DNA of 16,274 nucleotides, taken from NCBI RefSeq assembly GCF_946477055.1, contig NZ_CAMKXG010000050.1:1-16274 (forward strand), read 5' to 3'. The position numbers were made by a program, and so were the translations under genes. Shown here in pieces: positions 6,917 to 14,913 of the stretch (the first letter of the stretch is position 1; each line of letters starts with the position of its first letter). Source of the DNA: Lonsdalea britannica. Lineage in GTDB: Bacteria > Pseudomonadota > Gammaproteobacteria > Enterobacterales > Enterobacteriaceae. Under the pieces are notes generated by a model. That model saw nothing but the letters and a program-made list of their open reading frames with translations. It did no database searches and was not told where the DNA came from.

Positions 6917-6958
6917 CATTTTTTCCTGTATTCAATTGCTGTGAAAGTGTGCAATTTT

Positions 6959-6987
6959 AGTATGCGCCGTTCAGGTCAGTCAGGTAA
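6959..6987 (-). promoter_or_regulatory. Candidate promoter of the small exported peptide gene
   Basis: On the minus strand CATACT (6959-6964) followed by AAAA resembles a sigma-70/sigma-S -10. A weak -35, TTACCT (6982-6987), is 17 bases away. The start of transcription would fall about 35 bases before the ATG. Confidence 0.4.
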
Positions 6988-7237
6988 GCCTGATATTTGA
7001 TCAGTAAGTCATGCTTTACTTTTCTCTAAGGCGCCGGGATTTTGCTCTACGAGCAGGGTGTGATGTGTGGGAGAGATAAACGACAAGGTAGAGGGCACGG
7101 ATACGGGGCACGCAGAATGCTGCGATTAATCAGGGCACGACGTGTTTCATCGCTTTTGTTTTGGTCAGAAGTATGACGATGACGAGGGAATCAGCAGTAG
7201 AAGAACGGGAAAAGGGGGTTGGTGAGGAGTAAACGAC

Positions 7238-7267
7238 TGACGCCATCAGGAAGTCCCGATGGCGTCA
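7238..7267 (-). terminator. Hairpin terminator of rnb
   Basis: A perfect 10-bp stem TGACGCCATC (7238-7247) with GATGGCGTCA (7258-7267) and a 10-base loop lies seven bases past the rnb stop. On the minus strand it is followed by GTCGTTTAC, a weak T-stretch. The position and stability support a terminator or mRNA-stabilising end. Confidence 0.65.
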
Positions 7268-7274
7268 TGACGAC

Positions 7275-9206
7275 TTAGGCCGCCGGTTTAGCGATGATGC
7301 TGCGCGTTTCGAGACGCACTTCCTTCAGCATCACATCCAGCTTGTCGCTCTGGCGGTAGACGACCTCACCTTTGATGGTGACGGTGCCCGTATCCTGACT
7401 ACAGACCAACTCGTCGCGGACGGCATGGATAAACGAGGCTGGGATAAATGCCGTCGCGCCGTTGTCCAGCAGACGAACCCGCAGGCCACCGCGCGTGACG
7501 TCCATAATCTCTGCCGAGAAGCGCGTGTCGGTGCCAGCATGCGGCTTCAGATAACGAGCGTACAGCCAATCGCTGACGTCGCGTTCGGCCATACGATTGA
7601 GGCGACGACGTTCCGCCAGTTGAACAGTGACGTCTTCCCGCGGTTTCTCGGCGGACTGGCCGGTGATAATCGCTTTCAGCAGGCGATGGTTCACCATATC
7701 GCCGTATTTACGGATAGGCGATGTCCAGGTGGCGTAGGCTTCCAACCCCAAACCGAAATGAGGGCCCGGTTCAGTGCTGATTTCCGCAAACGACTGGAAG
7801 CGGCGCATACGGCTGTCCAGGAACTGCGTCGGCAGGGCGTCCAACTGGCGACGCAACACGCAGAAGCCTTCCAGCGTCAATATCTGCTGTGGATCGGCCT
7901 GAATCTCGTTGCTTTCCAGAATGGCGACAGCCTGTTCTACCGTGACCGGATCGAACCCGTTGTGGATGTTGTAAATCCCGAAGCCCAGCTTTTCGCGCAG
8001 TACGATGGCCGCACAGACGTTAGCCGCGATCATGGCTTCTTCGACAATACGATTCGCGATGCGTCGCGGTTCGACCACGATATCCAGCACTTCGCCTTTT
8101 TCTCCCAGCAGGAAGCGATAGTCCGGGCGGTCTTTGAACACCAGCGCGTTCGTGGTGCGCCACGCGCTGCGCAGCTGCGACATCTTGTGCAGCAGGCGGA
8201 TCTGAGTCGCGATAGCCTCGTTCTCTGGCTGCCACTCTCCCTTTTGTTCCAGCCAGTCGGACACTTCGTCGTAGACCAGTTTGGCGCGGGATTCGATCCA
8301 GGCGGCGAAGAACCGGATGTCGCTCATTGCCCCATCTGCGGCCAACGTGACGCGGCAGGCCATGACCGGACGGCGTTCCTGCGGGCGAAGGGAGCAAATA
8401 TCGTCCGACAGGTGGCGCGGCAGCATCGGGATATTGAAACCGGGCAGATAGTTGGTGAACGCGCGTTTGCACGCGACCGTATCCAGCTCGCTGTTGGCCG
8501 GGACATAGGCCGTTGGATCGGCGATCGCCACGGTCATTTCCAGCGTGCCGTCGCCGTTGTCGCGGACATACAGCGCGTCATCCATATCTTCGGTACTGGC
8601 GCTGTCGATGGTGACAAAATCAAGCGCGGTTAAGTCTTCACGCGTGAGTTCGCCATCATTCATCTCGGCGGCGTCGGTCTCCGGCGCGTTACGCTCCAGA
8701 TTGTGACGTGACAACGTCACCCACCACGGCGCCAGCGGATCGTCGCCAGTGGTAATGTATTCTGTGATTTCCGCATGGAAATTACGGTCGCCTTTGAGCG
8801 GGTGGCGGCGCATTTCCGCGACCGCCCAGTCGCCATCCTGAATCTCGTGGTCCAGTTGACGCGCCACACGGCAGCTGATCGCATCCTTGAGCAAAGGATG
8901 GTCCGGGGTGATCGACAGGCGGTCGTCTTTCTTCTGGACGCGGCCGACAAAGCGGGTCAGGAACGGTTCGATCAGCGATTCCGGCTCGGCGATTTCACGA
9001 TCTTTTTCCGTATGCAGAGTCGCAACGATGCGGTCGCCGTGCATCACTTTTTTCATGTGCGGCGGCGGGATGAAGTAGCTCTTCTGTGCTTCGGCTTCAA
9101 GAAAACCAAATCCCTTATCGGTGCCTTTTACGACGCCTTCTACACGTGGCGTCTTAGAGTGGAGTTGCTGTTTAAGCTGTGCAAGCAGCGGATTATCTTG
9201 AAACAT
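7275..9206 (-). CDS. rnb: Exoribonuclease II (RNase II)
   Basis: Processive 3'-to-5' hydrolytic exoribonuclease that degrades single-stranded RNA to short oligonucleotides. The 643-residue product matches E. coli RNase II (644). In order it has cold-shock-like RNA-binding domains (about 20-170, including KGFGFLE and SYFIPPP), the RNB catalytic domain, and a C-terminal S1 domain (about 555-640, [17 protein letters not shown]). The metal-binding acidic cluster is complete: D201, D207, D209 and D210 in [10 protein letters not shown]. The conserved [10 protein letters not shown] and [10 protein letters not shown] segments are present. I chose ATG 9206 ([14 protein letters not shown]) for its identity with the family start. 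The ribosome site is weak (TGGACG). An in-frame GTG at 9245 would lie upstream of the likely transcription start. Confidence 0.97.
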   Translation of the reverse strand: MFQDNPLLAQLKQQLHSKTPRVEGVVKGTDKGFGFLEAEAQKSYFIPPPHMKKVMHGDRIVATLHTEKDREIAEPESLIEPFLTRFVGRVQKKDDRLSITPDHPLLKDAISCRVARQLDHEIQDGDWAVAEMRRHPLKGDRNFHAEITEYITTGDDPLAPWWVTLSRHNLERNAPETDAAEMNDGELTREDLTALDFVTIDSASTEDMDDALYVRDNGDGTLEMTVAIADPTAYVPANSELDTVACKRAFTNYLPGFNIPMLPRHLSDDICSLRPQERRPVMACRVTLAADGAMSDIRFFAAWIESRAKLVYDEVSDWLEQKGEWQPENEAIATQIRLLHKMSQLRSAWRTTNALVFKDRPDYRFLLGEKGEVLDIVVEPRRIANRIVEEAMIAANVCAAIVLREKLGFGIYNIHNGFDPVTVEQAVAILESNEIQADPQQILTLEGFCVLRRQLDALPTQFLDSRMRRFQSFAEISTEPGPHFGLGLEAYATWTSPIRKYGDMVNHRLLKAIITGQSAEKPREDVTVQLAERRRLNRMAERDVSDWLYARYLKPHAGTDTRFSAEIMDVTRGGLRVRLLDNGATAFIPASFIHAVRDELVCSQDTGTVTIKGEVVYRQSDKLDVMLKEVRLETRSIIAKPAA

Positions 9207-9248
9207 AGCGTCCAGAAATGCGGTTATAGGTGGCTTTAGCGGCACACA

Positions 9249-9277
9249 GTTTTACGCGAATCGTGCCCCGGCGGCAA
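9249..9277 (-). promoter_or_regulatory. Candidate sigma-70 promoter of rnb
   Basis: On the minus strand TTGCCG (9272-9277) and TAAAAC (9249-9254) are separated by exactly 17 bases, each matching four of six consensus positions. Transcription would begin near 9242 and leave a leader of about 36 bases. This favours the ATG at 9206 over the upstream GTG. Confidence 0.5.
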
Positions 9278-9390
9278 GCGTTGATCGGGGGCTCTGACAA
9301 GATTTGCCGACCGTGGCGAGAGGGGGAAAAGACGGCTCCGGCGGCCGCAGAGGCACGTAAGCGCCCCATGCCGCCGGTGACGGCCTTCAG

Positions 9391-11703
9391 TCAGGCTATC
9401 CTCTGCAGCGGTGCGGCATCGCTACGGGTCACGCGCACGGGAATCGATTTGGAGGTTGGGGTAAACGTCTGGTCGCCGTAGCTTGAGAGCGGCACCAGTG
9501 GATTGGTTTCCGGATAGTAGGCGGCCAGATTCCCTTGAGGGATCGCATATTCGACCAGTCGGAAACCACTGACTTTCCGGGTAATGCCGTCATGCCACAA
9601 CGTTTCAATATCGACCCGGTCGCCGTCCTGGAGTCCCAGCGCCGCGATATCGTCCGGGTGCATAAACAGCACCTCGCGCTGGCCGTAAACGCCCCGATAA
9701 CGGTCATCCAGCCCATAAATCGTGGTGTTGTACTGATCATGGGAGCGCAAAGTCTGCAAGGTGAACGGCGCCCGCACGCCGTCCTGTTCGGGAACCACGC
9801 TGGTTGGCAGCGGCGGGCAGCTGAACGTGGCTTTCTTGCTTGGGGTGTTGAAACGTAATTCGGCGGCGGCGTTGCCCAGATAGAAACCGCCAGGTTCTGC
9901 GCAGCGCTGGTTGAAGTTGTCGAAGCCCGGCAAGGTCGCGGCAATGTGGTCGCGGATCAAATCGTAATTCCCAGCCAATGCCAGCCAATCTACCTTGTCG
10001 TCGCCCATGACCGTGTGGGCGATACCGGCGACGATGGCCGTCTCGGATCGCTGCTGAGGTGAGAGCGGCTGCCCGACGCCTTCGGAGGCGTGCACCATGC
10101 TGAAAGAGTCTTCAACGGTGATGTATTGAGGGCCAGTCGTCTGAACATCCTGATCCGTTCGTCCGAGCGTCGGCAGAATCAGGGACTCTTGCCGACCGGT
10201 GGTCAAATGGCTGCGGTTCAGTTTGGTGCTGATATAGACGGTCAGATCGCAGCGGCTGATGGCGTCTGCGGTACGCAGACTGTCCGGCGCGGCGGCGGCC
10301 AGATTCCCGCCCAGCGCAATCAGCACTTTGATCTCATCGCGCAGCATGGCTTCGATAGCCTGAACGGTGTTATGGCCGTGTTCACGCGGCGGGGTAAAGT
10401 CGAAATGCGCCGCGAGGCTGTCCAGCATCGCCGCCGACGGGTTTTCATCAATCCCCATCGTACGGTTGCCTTGTACGTTGCTGTGGCCGCGGACCGGGCA
10501 CAGACCCGCGCCCGGTTTGCCCAACTGGCCGAACAGCAATTGCAGGTTGACGATCTCCCTGACGGTCGCCACGGAGTGTTTGTGCTGGGTGATGCCCATC
10601 GCCCAGGTGCAAATGACGCGCGGGGAGTTCAGGTACAGCTCGGCGACGTGACGCAGCTGTGCTTCGCTCAGACCGGACTGTTCGACGATATGGGCCCAGC
10701 TCGTCGCATCGACCTGTTCAAGATAGGCTTCGACCCCTTCCGTGTGGCTGTCGATAAAGGTCTGATCGAAGATACCGGGTTCCCCGGCGGCCAGACGCTG
10801 ACGTTGCGTTTCCAGCAAGGTTTTGACGATGCCACGGACGGCGGCCATATCGCCGCCTAAGTTCGGCTGCAGGTAGGTATCGCTGATCCTGCCCGACAGC
10901 GGTGTCAGCATCTCTACCGGGCTTTGCGGATCGGTAAAGCGTTCCAGTCCGCGTTCGCGCAGGGTATTGAAAGTGATCACGTGCGCGCCGCGTGCGGCGG
11001 CGGAGCGCAGGCTGTGCAGCATGCGCGGATGGTTGGTGCCGGGATTCTGGCCGAACACCAGAATGGCGTCGGCATGGTTGAAGTCGTCCAGCCGCACGGT
11101 GCCTTTACCGATCCCGATGCTCTGTTTCAGCCCGGTGCCGCTCGCTTCGTGGCACATATTCGAACAATCCGGGAAATTATTGGTGCCCATCATTCGACCG
11201 AACAGCTGATAGATATAGGAGACCTCATTGCTGGCGCGTCCGGACGTGTACAGCTCCATCTGGTTAGGATTATCCAGTCCGTGAATATGATGCGCGATCA
11301 GCGCAAACGCCTGTTCCCAGGTGATGGGAACGTAGTGATCGGTGTGACGATCGTAGCGCATCGGGTGCGTCAGACGTCCCTGATATTCCAGAAAATAGTC
11401 GCTCTGGCGGCGTAGCGTACTGACGCTATGGGCTGCGAAAAACTCAGGTCCGGCCGCCTTGCGCGTGGCTTCCCAACTCACGGCCTTAGCGCCGTTCTCG
11501 CAGAAGCTGAAGGTGCTGTGGTTATCATCGCCCCAGGCGCAGCCGGGACAATCGAACCCCCGGGGCTTATTGACCCGCATCAAGTTTCGAATGTTTTTAA
11601 AAGCTTCTTTGCTGTCCAGAACGTAACGCGTAGTGGCTTCCAGCGAGCCCCAGCCTCCCGCCGCGCGGCGGTATGGCTTGATTTCTGGTTTAAATTTCAT
11701 CAT
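9391..11703 (-). CDS. YdeP/FdhF-type molybdopterin oxidoreductase
   Basis: A 770-residue member of the DMSO-reductase superfamily, FdhF/YdeP branch, cytoplasmic (no Tat or Sec signal). It aligns by eye along its length with E. coli YdeP (759), which has been linked to acid resistance; its substrate is unknown. Visible features: AAGGWGSL near the start; a cysteine motif C52-P-G-C55-A-W with C68 in CENGAKA, a probable iron-sulfur site; TSGRASNE; FPDCSNMCHEASG with C184 in the place of the Mo/W-ligating Cys/Sec of formate dehydrogenases; NPGTNHPRML; GITQHKHS; GAGLCPVRGHSNVQG; and the C-terminal RSHDQYNTTIYGLDDRYRG cofactor-binding region. The tandem ATGs at 11703/11700 have no strong ribosome site. 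It lies upstream of rnb on the same strand with a 184-base gap and no clear terminator. No fdhD or electron-transfer partner is in the window. Confidence 0.9.
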   Translation of the reverse strand: MMKFKPEIKPYRRAAGGWGSLEATTRYVLDSKEAFKNIRNLMRVNKPRGFDCPGCAWGDDNHSTFSFCENGAKAVSWEATRKAAGPEFFAAHSVSTLRRQSDYFLEYQGRLTHPMRYDRHTDHYVPITWEQAFALIAHHIHGLDNPNQMELYTSGRASNEVSYIYQLFGRMMGTNNFPDCSNMCHEASGTGLKQSIGIGKGTVRLDDFNHADAILVFGQNPGTNHPRMLHSLRSAAARGAHVITFNTLRERGLERFTDPQSPVEMLTPLSGRISDTYLQPNLGGDMAAVRGIVKTLLETQRQRLAAGEPGIFDQTFIDSHTEGVEAYLEQVDATSWAHIVEQSGLSEAQLRHVAELYLNSPRVICTWAMGITQHKHSVATVREIVNLQLLFGQLGKPGAGLCPVRGHSNVQGNRTMGIDENPSAAMLDSLAAHFDFTPPREHGHNTVQAIEAMLRDEIKVLIALGGNLAAAAPDSLRTADAISRCDLTVYISTKLNRSHLTTGRQESLILPTLGRTDQDVQTTGPQYITVEDSFSMVHASEGVGQPLSPQQRSETAIVAGIAHTVMGDDKVDWLALAGNYDLIRDHIAATLPGFDNFNQRCAEPGGFYLGNAAAELRFNTPSKKATFSCPPLPTSVVPEQDGVRAPFTLQTLRSHDQYNTTIYGLDDRYRGVYGQREVLFMHPDDIAALGLQDGDRVDIETLWHDGITRKVSGFRLVEYAIPQGNLAAYYPETNPLVPLSSYGDQTFTPTSKSIPVRVTRSDAAPLQRIA

Positions 11704-11741
11704 AGGATGTGCTGGCCATATTGTTTTTAATATGTGAATGG

Positions 11742-11770
11742 ATTTTTAAATAATTGGGGGTTGGCGTTAA
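11742..11770 (-). promoter_or_regulatory. Weak candidate promoter of the ydeP-like gene
   Basis: On the minus strand TTAACG (11765-11770) and AAAAAT (11742-11747) are 17 bases apart, four of six matches each, about 40 bases before the start. The segment is A/T-rich so chance matches are likely. No FNR-type dyad (TTGAT-N4-ATCAA) is seen. Confidence 0.25.
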
Positions 11771-11845
11771 GTCTAGGATCGCCGGGCAGGAACGTCTAAT
11801 CAAATGCGGCTATCGCGAGATAGAGGAGGGTTATCGCAAATAAAG

Positions 11846-11861
11846 TGTGACGAAGGGCTGA
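11846..11861 (+). promoter_or_regulatory. Possible CRP half-site upstream of PTS promoter
   Basis: TGTGA at 11846-11850 is a perfect CRP half-site, but the other half (GCTGA) matches only two of five. Its centre would lie about 45 bases before the predicted transcription start, slightly off the usual -41.5. Sugar PTS operons are commonly CRP-controlled, so it is noted as plausible only. Confidence 0.25.
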
Positions 11862-11864
11862 ATC

Positions 11865-11892
11865 TTGATCTTTTTGTCTAGTTGTATATACA
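11865..11892 (+). promoter_or_regulatory. Candidate promoter of the alpha-glucoside PTS operon
   Basis: TTGATC (11865-11870) and TATACA (11887-11892) are 16 bases apart, four of six matches each. The -10 lies inside the palindrome at 11882-11893, a layout expected for repression. The leader would be about 50 bases. Confidence 0.5.
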
Positions 11893-11893
11893 A
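11879..11893. promoter_or_regulatory. Operator-like palindrome for the GntR regulator at PTS promoter
   Basis: Contains the perfect 12-bp palindrome TTGTATATACAA (11882-11893). The 15-base form TAGTTGTATATACAA agrees at 13 of 15 positions with TAGTTATCTATACAA upstream of the gntR-type gene (15723-15737). The palindrome resembles operators of UTRA-type GntR regulators such as B. subtilis TreR, as I recall them. Overlap with the -10 suggests repression. Confidence 0.6.
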
Positions 11894-11949
11894 ATTTTGT
11901 TATTTTCCGGCTATTCCTTAATCAGAACGAAAAACAGGAAGGGCAAATA

Positions 11950-13542
11950 ATGAAAGATCTTGGCAATAAGGTTCACGCCTTTGGTAAGGCACTCATGATG
12001 CCGATTTCGGTCATCGCCGCCGCCGGGATTTTCTTGGGGCTGGCGGCGGCGATGCAAAACCCCGCCGTCACCGGCGATGCGTTCACCCACATGCAGATCC
12101 CGCAGCTCATCATCGGTTTTATTCGTCAGATCGCCGGCGCGCTCTTCGCCAATCTTCCGTTATTTTTCGCCGTTGCCAGCGCGATAGGTCTGGCGAATGC
12201 GGAAAAGCCGACGGCAGCTTTTGCCGCCGTTATCGGTTTTATTTCCATGCACGTTGGCGTGCAGGCGACGCTCACCGCGCAGCAACTCACGCCGGTCACT
12301 ACCACGGTGGAGGCGTTGACGGCGGGCGGCATGGACCGTACTGCAGCGCTGATGTATGCCGCCGAGTTCACCAAAACGCTGGGGATTTTTACCTATAACA
12401 TGAGCGTGCTGGGCGGGGTGATCGCCGGGGTGGTGACGGTCATGTTGCACAACCGCTTCTACACGATCGAATTGCCGACGGCGATCAGCTTTTTTGGCGG
12501 CCGCCGTTTTGTGCCCATTATCACGGTGGTGTGCCTGCCGCTGGTGGGGATTGGTCTGGCGCTGATTTGGCCGACCATCGGCACCGGCATCGCCTGGGTC
12601 GGGGCGTTAATTGGCCACAGCGGCCAATACGGCGCATTCCTCTACGGCTTCTCCGAGCGCATTCTCATCCCCACCGGTCTGCACCATATCCTGAACGAAA
12701 CCGTGCGCTTTACCCCCATCGGCGGCATCGCGACGGTGGACAGTCAAACGGTGGTCGGCGCGTTGAACATCTTCAATACCTCGTTGACGCATCCTGGCGC
12801 CGTCAGCGACGAGGTGATCCGTAACGCTACCCAGTTTCTGGCCCAGGGCAAAATCCCCGTCATGATGTTTGGGCTTCCCGGCGCGGCGCTGGCGATGTAT
12901 CAGTGTGCCCGGCCAGAGCATAAGGAGCGCGTAAAAGCGCTGATGCTGGCCGGGGGACTGGCGTCTTTCACCACGGGGATCACCGAGCCGCTCGAATTCT
13001 GTTTCATCTTTGTTTCGCCCGTTCTGTATCTGCTGCACGCCGTACTCAGCGGCCTGTCTTTCATGCTGATGTCTCTGGCCCACCTGATGATCGGCAATAT
13101 TCAGGGCGGCGCCATCGATCTGGTGGTGTTTGGCATGCTGGGCGGGCTGAAAACCCATTGGTGGTATGCGGTATTGCTGGGGGCGTTTTACTTCCTGATT
13201 TACTACTCCGCGTTCAAGTTCGTGATCAAACGGATGAACGTTGAAACGCCGGGGCGAGAGTCCGACACGGCGGCATCACCTACGGCGGTGAGTGCGGATG
13301 AACGTACGCAAACCATCATCGACGGGCTGGGCGGGCAGAGCAATATCGCTGACGTGGACTGCTGTTTTACCCGGCTGCGCGTGCAGGTAAAAGACATCAA
13401 CCTGGTCGTGGACAACACCCTGATGACGACCGGAGCAAACGGCGTCAAACGGGTAAATGAACATAACGTCCAGGTAATTTACGGGCCGAAAGTGGAAAAA
13501 ATTGCTCAGGACGTCAAAGCGGCGCTGGGCGTCACGGCGTAA
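11950..13542 (+). CDS. PTS EIIBC permease, glucose/maltose/alpha-glucoside family (MalX/AglA-like)
   Basis: Membrane permease that takes up and phosphorylates a sugar using phosphate from PEP via EI, HPr and an EIIA. The 530-residue product is close in length and sequence to E. coli MalX. The EIIC domain (about 1-425) has many hydrophobic segments and the family motifs FFGGRRFVPI, SERILIPTGLHHILN, KIPVMMFGLPGAALAMYQCARPE (about 301-323) and GITEPLEF (343-350), the last a sugar-binding signature. After a polar linker (about 430-455), the EIIB domain has the phosphorylated cysteine in C472-F-T-R-L-R, with an extra Cys at 471. No EIIA is fused or nearby, so a chromosomal EIIA-Glc probably serves. 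The adjacent GH4 enzyme argues for alpha-glucosides (maltose, isomaltulose or other sucrose isomers) over glucose. AGGAAGGG precedes the ATG by six bases. Substrate is inference. Confidence 0.92.
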   Translation: MKDLGNKVHAFGKALMMPISVIAAAGIFLGLAAAMQNPAVTGDAFTHMQIPQLIIGFIRQIAGALFANLPLFFAVASAIGLANAEKPTAAFAAVIGFISMHVGVQATLTAQQLTPVTTTVEALTAGGMDRTAALMYAAEFTKTLGIFTYNMSVLGGVIAGVVTVMLHNRFYTIELPTAISFFGGRRFVPIITVVCLPLVGIGLALIWPTIGTGIAWVGALIGHSGQYGAFLYGFSERILIPTGLHHILNETVRFTPIGGIATVDSQTVVGALNIFNTSLTHPGAVSDEVIRNATQFLAQGKIPVMMFGLPGAALAMYQCARPEHKERVKALMLAGGLASFTTGITEPLEFCFIFVSPVLYLLHAVLSGLSFMLMSLAHLMIGNIQGGAIDLVVFGMLGGLKTHWWYAVLLGAFYFLIYYSAFKFVIKRMNVETPGRESDTAASPTAVSADERTQTIIDGLGGQSNIADVDCCFTRLRVQVKDINLVVDNTLMTTGANGVKRVNEHNVQVIYGPKVEKIAQDVKAALGVTA

Positions 13543-13574
13543 TGAAACCTCAACCGGAAAAATGGGAAACAGCG

Positions 13575-14900
13575 ATGACGAAGACATACAGTATTGTGAT
13601 TGTGGGCGGCGGGTCGACCTGGACGCCGGGGTTACTGAAGGCGCTGTGCAAACGACAGAGCACGTTTCCGTTGAGACGGGTAGTGATGTATGACGTCAAC
13701 GCCGAACGGCAGGCGGTTATCGGCGACTTTGCCCGCCTGCTGTTTAGCGAAGAGTATCCGACGCTGGATTTCTCCTACACGACGGATGTCGAAGAGGCGT
13801 TTCAGGATGTCGATTTCGTCTGCTGCCAGATGCGCACCGGCGGCTACGACATGCGAGAAAAGGACGAAAAAATCCCGCTCTCATTGGGCGTCATCGGCCA
13901 GGAGACCTGTGGGCCGGGAGGTTTCGCCTACGGGATGCGTTCTATTGGCGACATGATTGAACTGGTGGAGCAGGTGCGAGCGCGTTCGCCGCAGGCCTGG
14001 ATTTTGAACTACACCAACCCGGCGGCCATCGTCGCTGATGCGCTGCGCGTCAAGTTTCCGGATGACCAACGCATCCTCAATATCTGCGATCAGCCGGTCA
14101 ATCTGCTGCGCTCCTATGCCCGCATTCTGGGCCGGGACGTCAATGAGTTCGAACCGGTCTACTTCGGTTTGAATCACTTTGGCTGGTTCACGCATTTGTA
14201 CGATCGTCAGGGGACGGACCTGCTGCCGCAGCTTAAGGAGATCATCCTCAATCAGGGATTCAAGCCCGCCGACGCGGAGCAACGCGATGCCTCGTGGCTG
14301 GATACGTATGCGGTGGTGGCCGATATGCTGCGGGACTTCCCTGACTATCTGCCGAACACCTATCTGCAATATTACCTGTATCCGGAGTACAAGCTCAGCA
14401 AGCTGGACCCGAACTTTACCCGTGCCAATGAGGTGATGGCGGGACGGGAAAAGCGCGTGTTTGAGACGTGCCGAAACGCGGTCGCCGCCGGAACGACCAA
14501 AGATGCCAGCGTGGTGCACAACGATGCGCACGGCGACATGATTGTCGAAGTCGCCGAATCCATCGCCTATAACCAGCATCGTATCTTTGTGGTGATCGTG
14601 GAGAACAACGGTCTGGTGAACAATCTGGATGATAGTGCGATGGTGGAAGTGGCGGCGACGCTCGGCATCAATGGCCCTCGGCCTTACGGCGTAGGCAACA
14701 TTCCCACCTTCTATAAAGGGATGATCGAGCAGCAGTTCGCCTACGAACGTCTGACGATCGAGGCGTGGTTTGAAGGGTCTTACACCAAAGCGCTGCAAGC
14801 GCTGACGCTGAATCGGCTGGTGGTGGATGCAAAAAAGGCGCGCAAAGTGCTGGACGCGCTGATCGAGGCCAACCAAGGTTATTGGCCAGCGTTAACCTGA
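13575..14900 (+). CDS. 6-phospho-alpha-glucosidase, glycoside hydrolase family 4 (AglB/GlvA-like)
   Basis: Cytosolic NAD+- and Mn2+-dependent enzyme that hydrolyses the 6-phospho-alpha-glucoside made by the PTS, by the redox-elimination mechanism of family 4. The 441 residues fit K. pneumoniae AglB and E. coli GlvA. Visible: NAD-binding GGGSTWTPG (11-19), MYD at 38-40, IGQE-TCGPGGFAYGMRS (108-123), YTNPAAIV (146-153), metal/catalytic C171 in CDQP and H201 in GLNHFGW, and MPNTYL-like PNTYLQYYL. The usual phospho-alpha-glucosidase motif is CDMP, so CDQP is a variant. I chose ATG 13575 (MTKTYSIVIVGGG), which fits relatives and has GGGAAA upstream; an ATG at 13542 overlapping the PTS stop (TAATG) would add 11 residues and hints at coupling. 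It is in one operon with the permease. Confidence 0.92.
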   Translation: MTKTYSIVIVGGGSTWTPGLLKALCKRQSTFPLRRVVMYDVNAERQAVIGDFARLLFSEEYPTLDFSYTTDVEEAFQDVDFVCCQMRTGGYDMREKDEKIPLSLGVIGQETCGPGGFAYGMRSIGDMIELVEQVRARSPQAWILNYTNPAAIVADALRVKFPDDQRILNICDQPVNLLRSYARILGRDVNEFEPVYFGLNHFGWFTHLYDRQGTDLLPQLKEIILNQGFKPADAEQRDASWLDTYAVVADMLRDFPDYLPNTYLQYYLYPEYKLSKLDPNFTRANEVMAGREKRVFETCRNAVAAGTTKDASVVHNDAHGDMIVEVAESIAYNQHRIFVVIVENNGLVNNLDDSAMVEVAATLGINGPRPYGVGNIPTFYKGMIEQQFAYERLTIEAWFEGSYTKALQALTLNRLVVDAKKARKVLDALIEANQGYWPALT

Positions 14901-14913
14901 TTGGCGCAAGCGA

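Larger units (their letters stand above)
6917..7274. other. 358-base gap upstream of small peptide gene and downstream of rnb
   Basis: It holds the small-gene ribosome site and promoter (6924-6987), three copies of GGGCACG at 7093-7099, 7106-7112 and 7133-7139, and the rnb hairpin (7238-7267). Both strands of 6990-7230 have frequent stops and no start with a credible ribosome site; I see no gene there. Confidence 0.6.

Noticed and set aside
7425..8633. Long open frame of 402 codons on the plus strand
   Set aside because: It lies entirely antisense to rnb, whose protein is unmistakable. The translated product resembles no family and reflects high-G+C codon bias on the opposite strand.
9230..9481. 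83-codon plus-strand frame spanning the ydeP-rnb gap
   Set aside because: Overlaps the rnb promoter and the end of the YdeP-like gene, has no ribosome site and no family resemblance.
10090..10860. 256-codon plus-strand frame
   Set aside because: Antisense to the YdeP-like gene; composition and lack of motifs mark it as a shadow.
13881..14876. 331-codon minus-strand frame
   Set aside because: Antisense shadow of the GH4 gene; no recognisable domain and no ribosome site.
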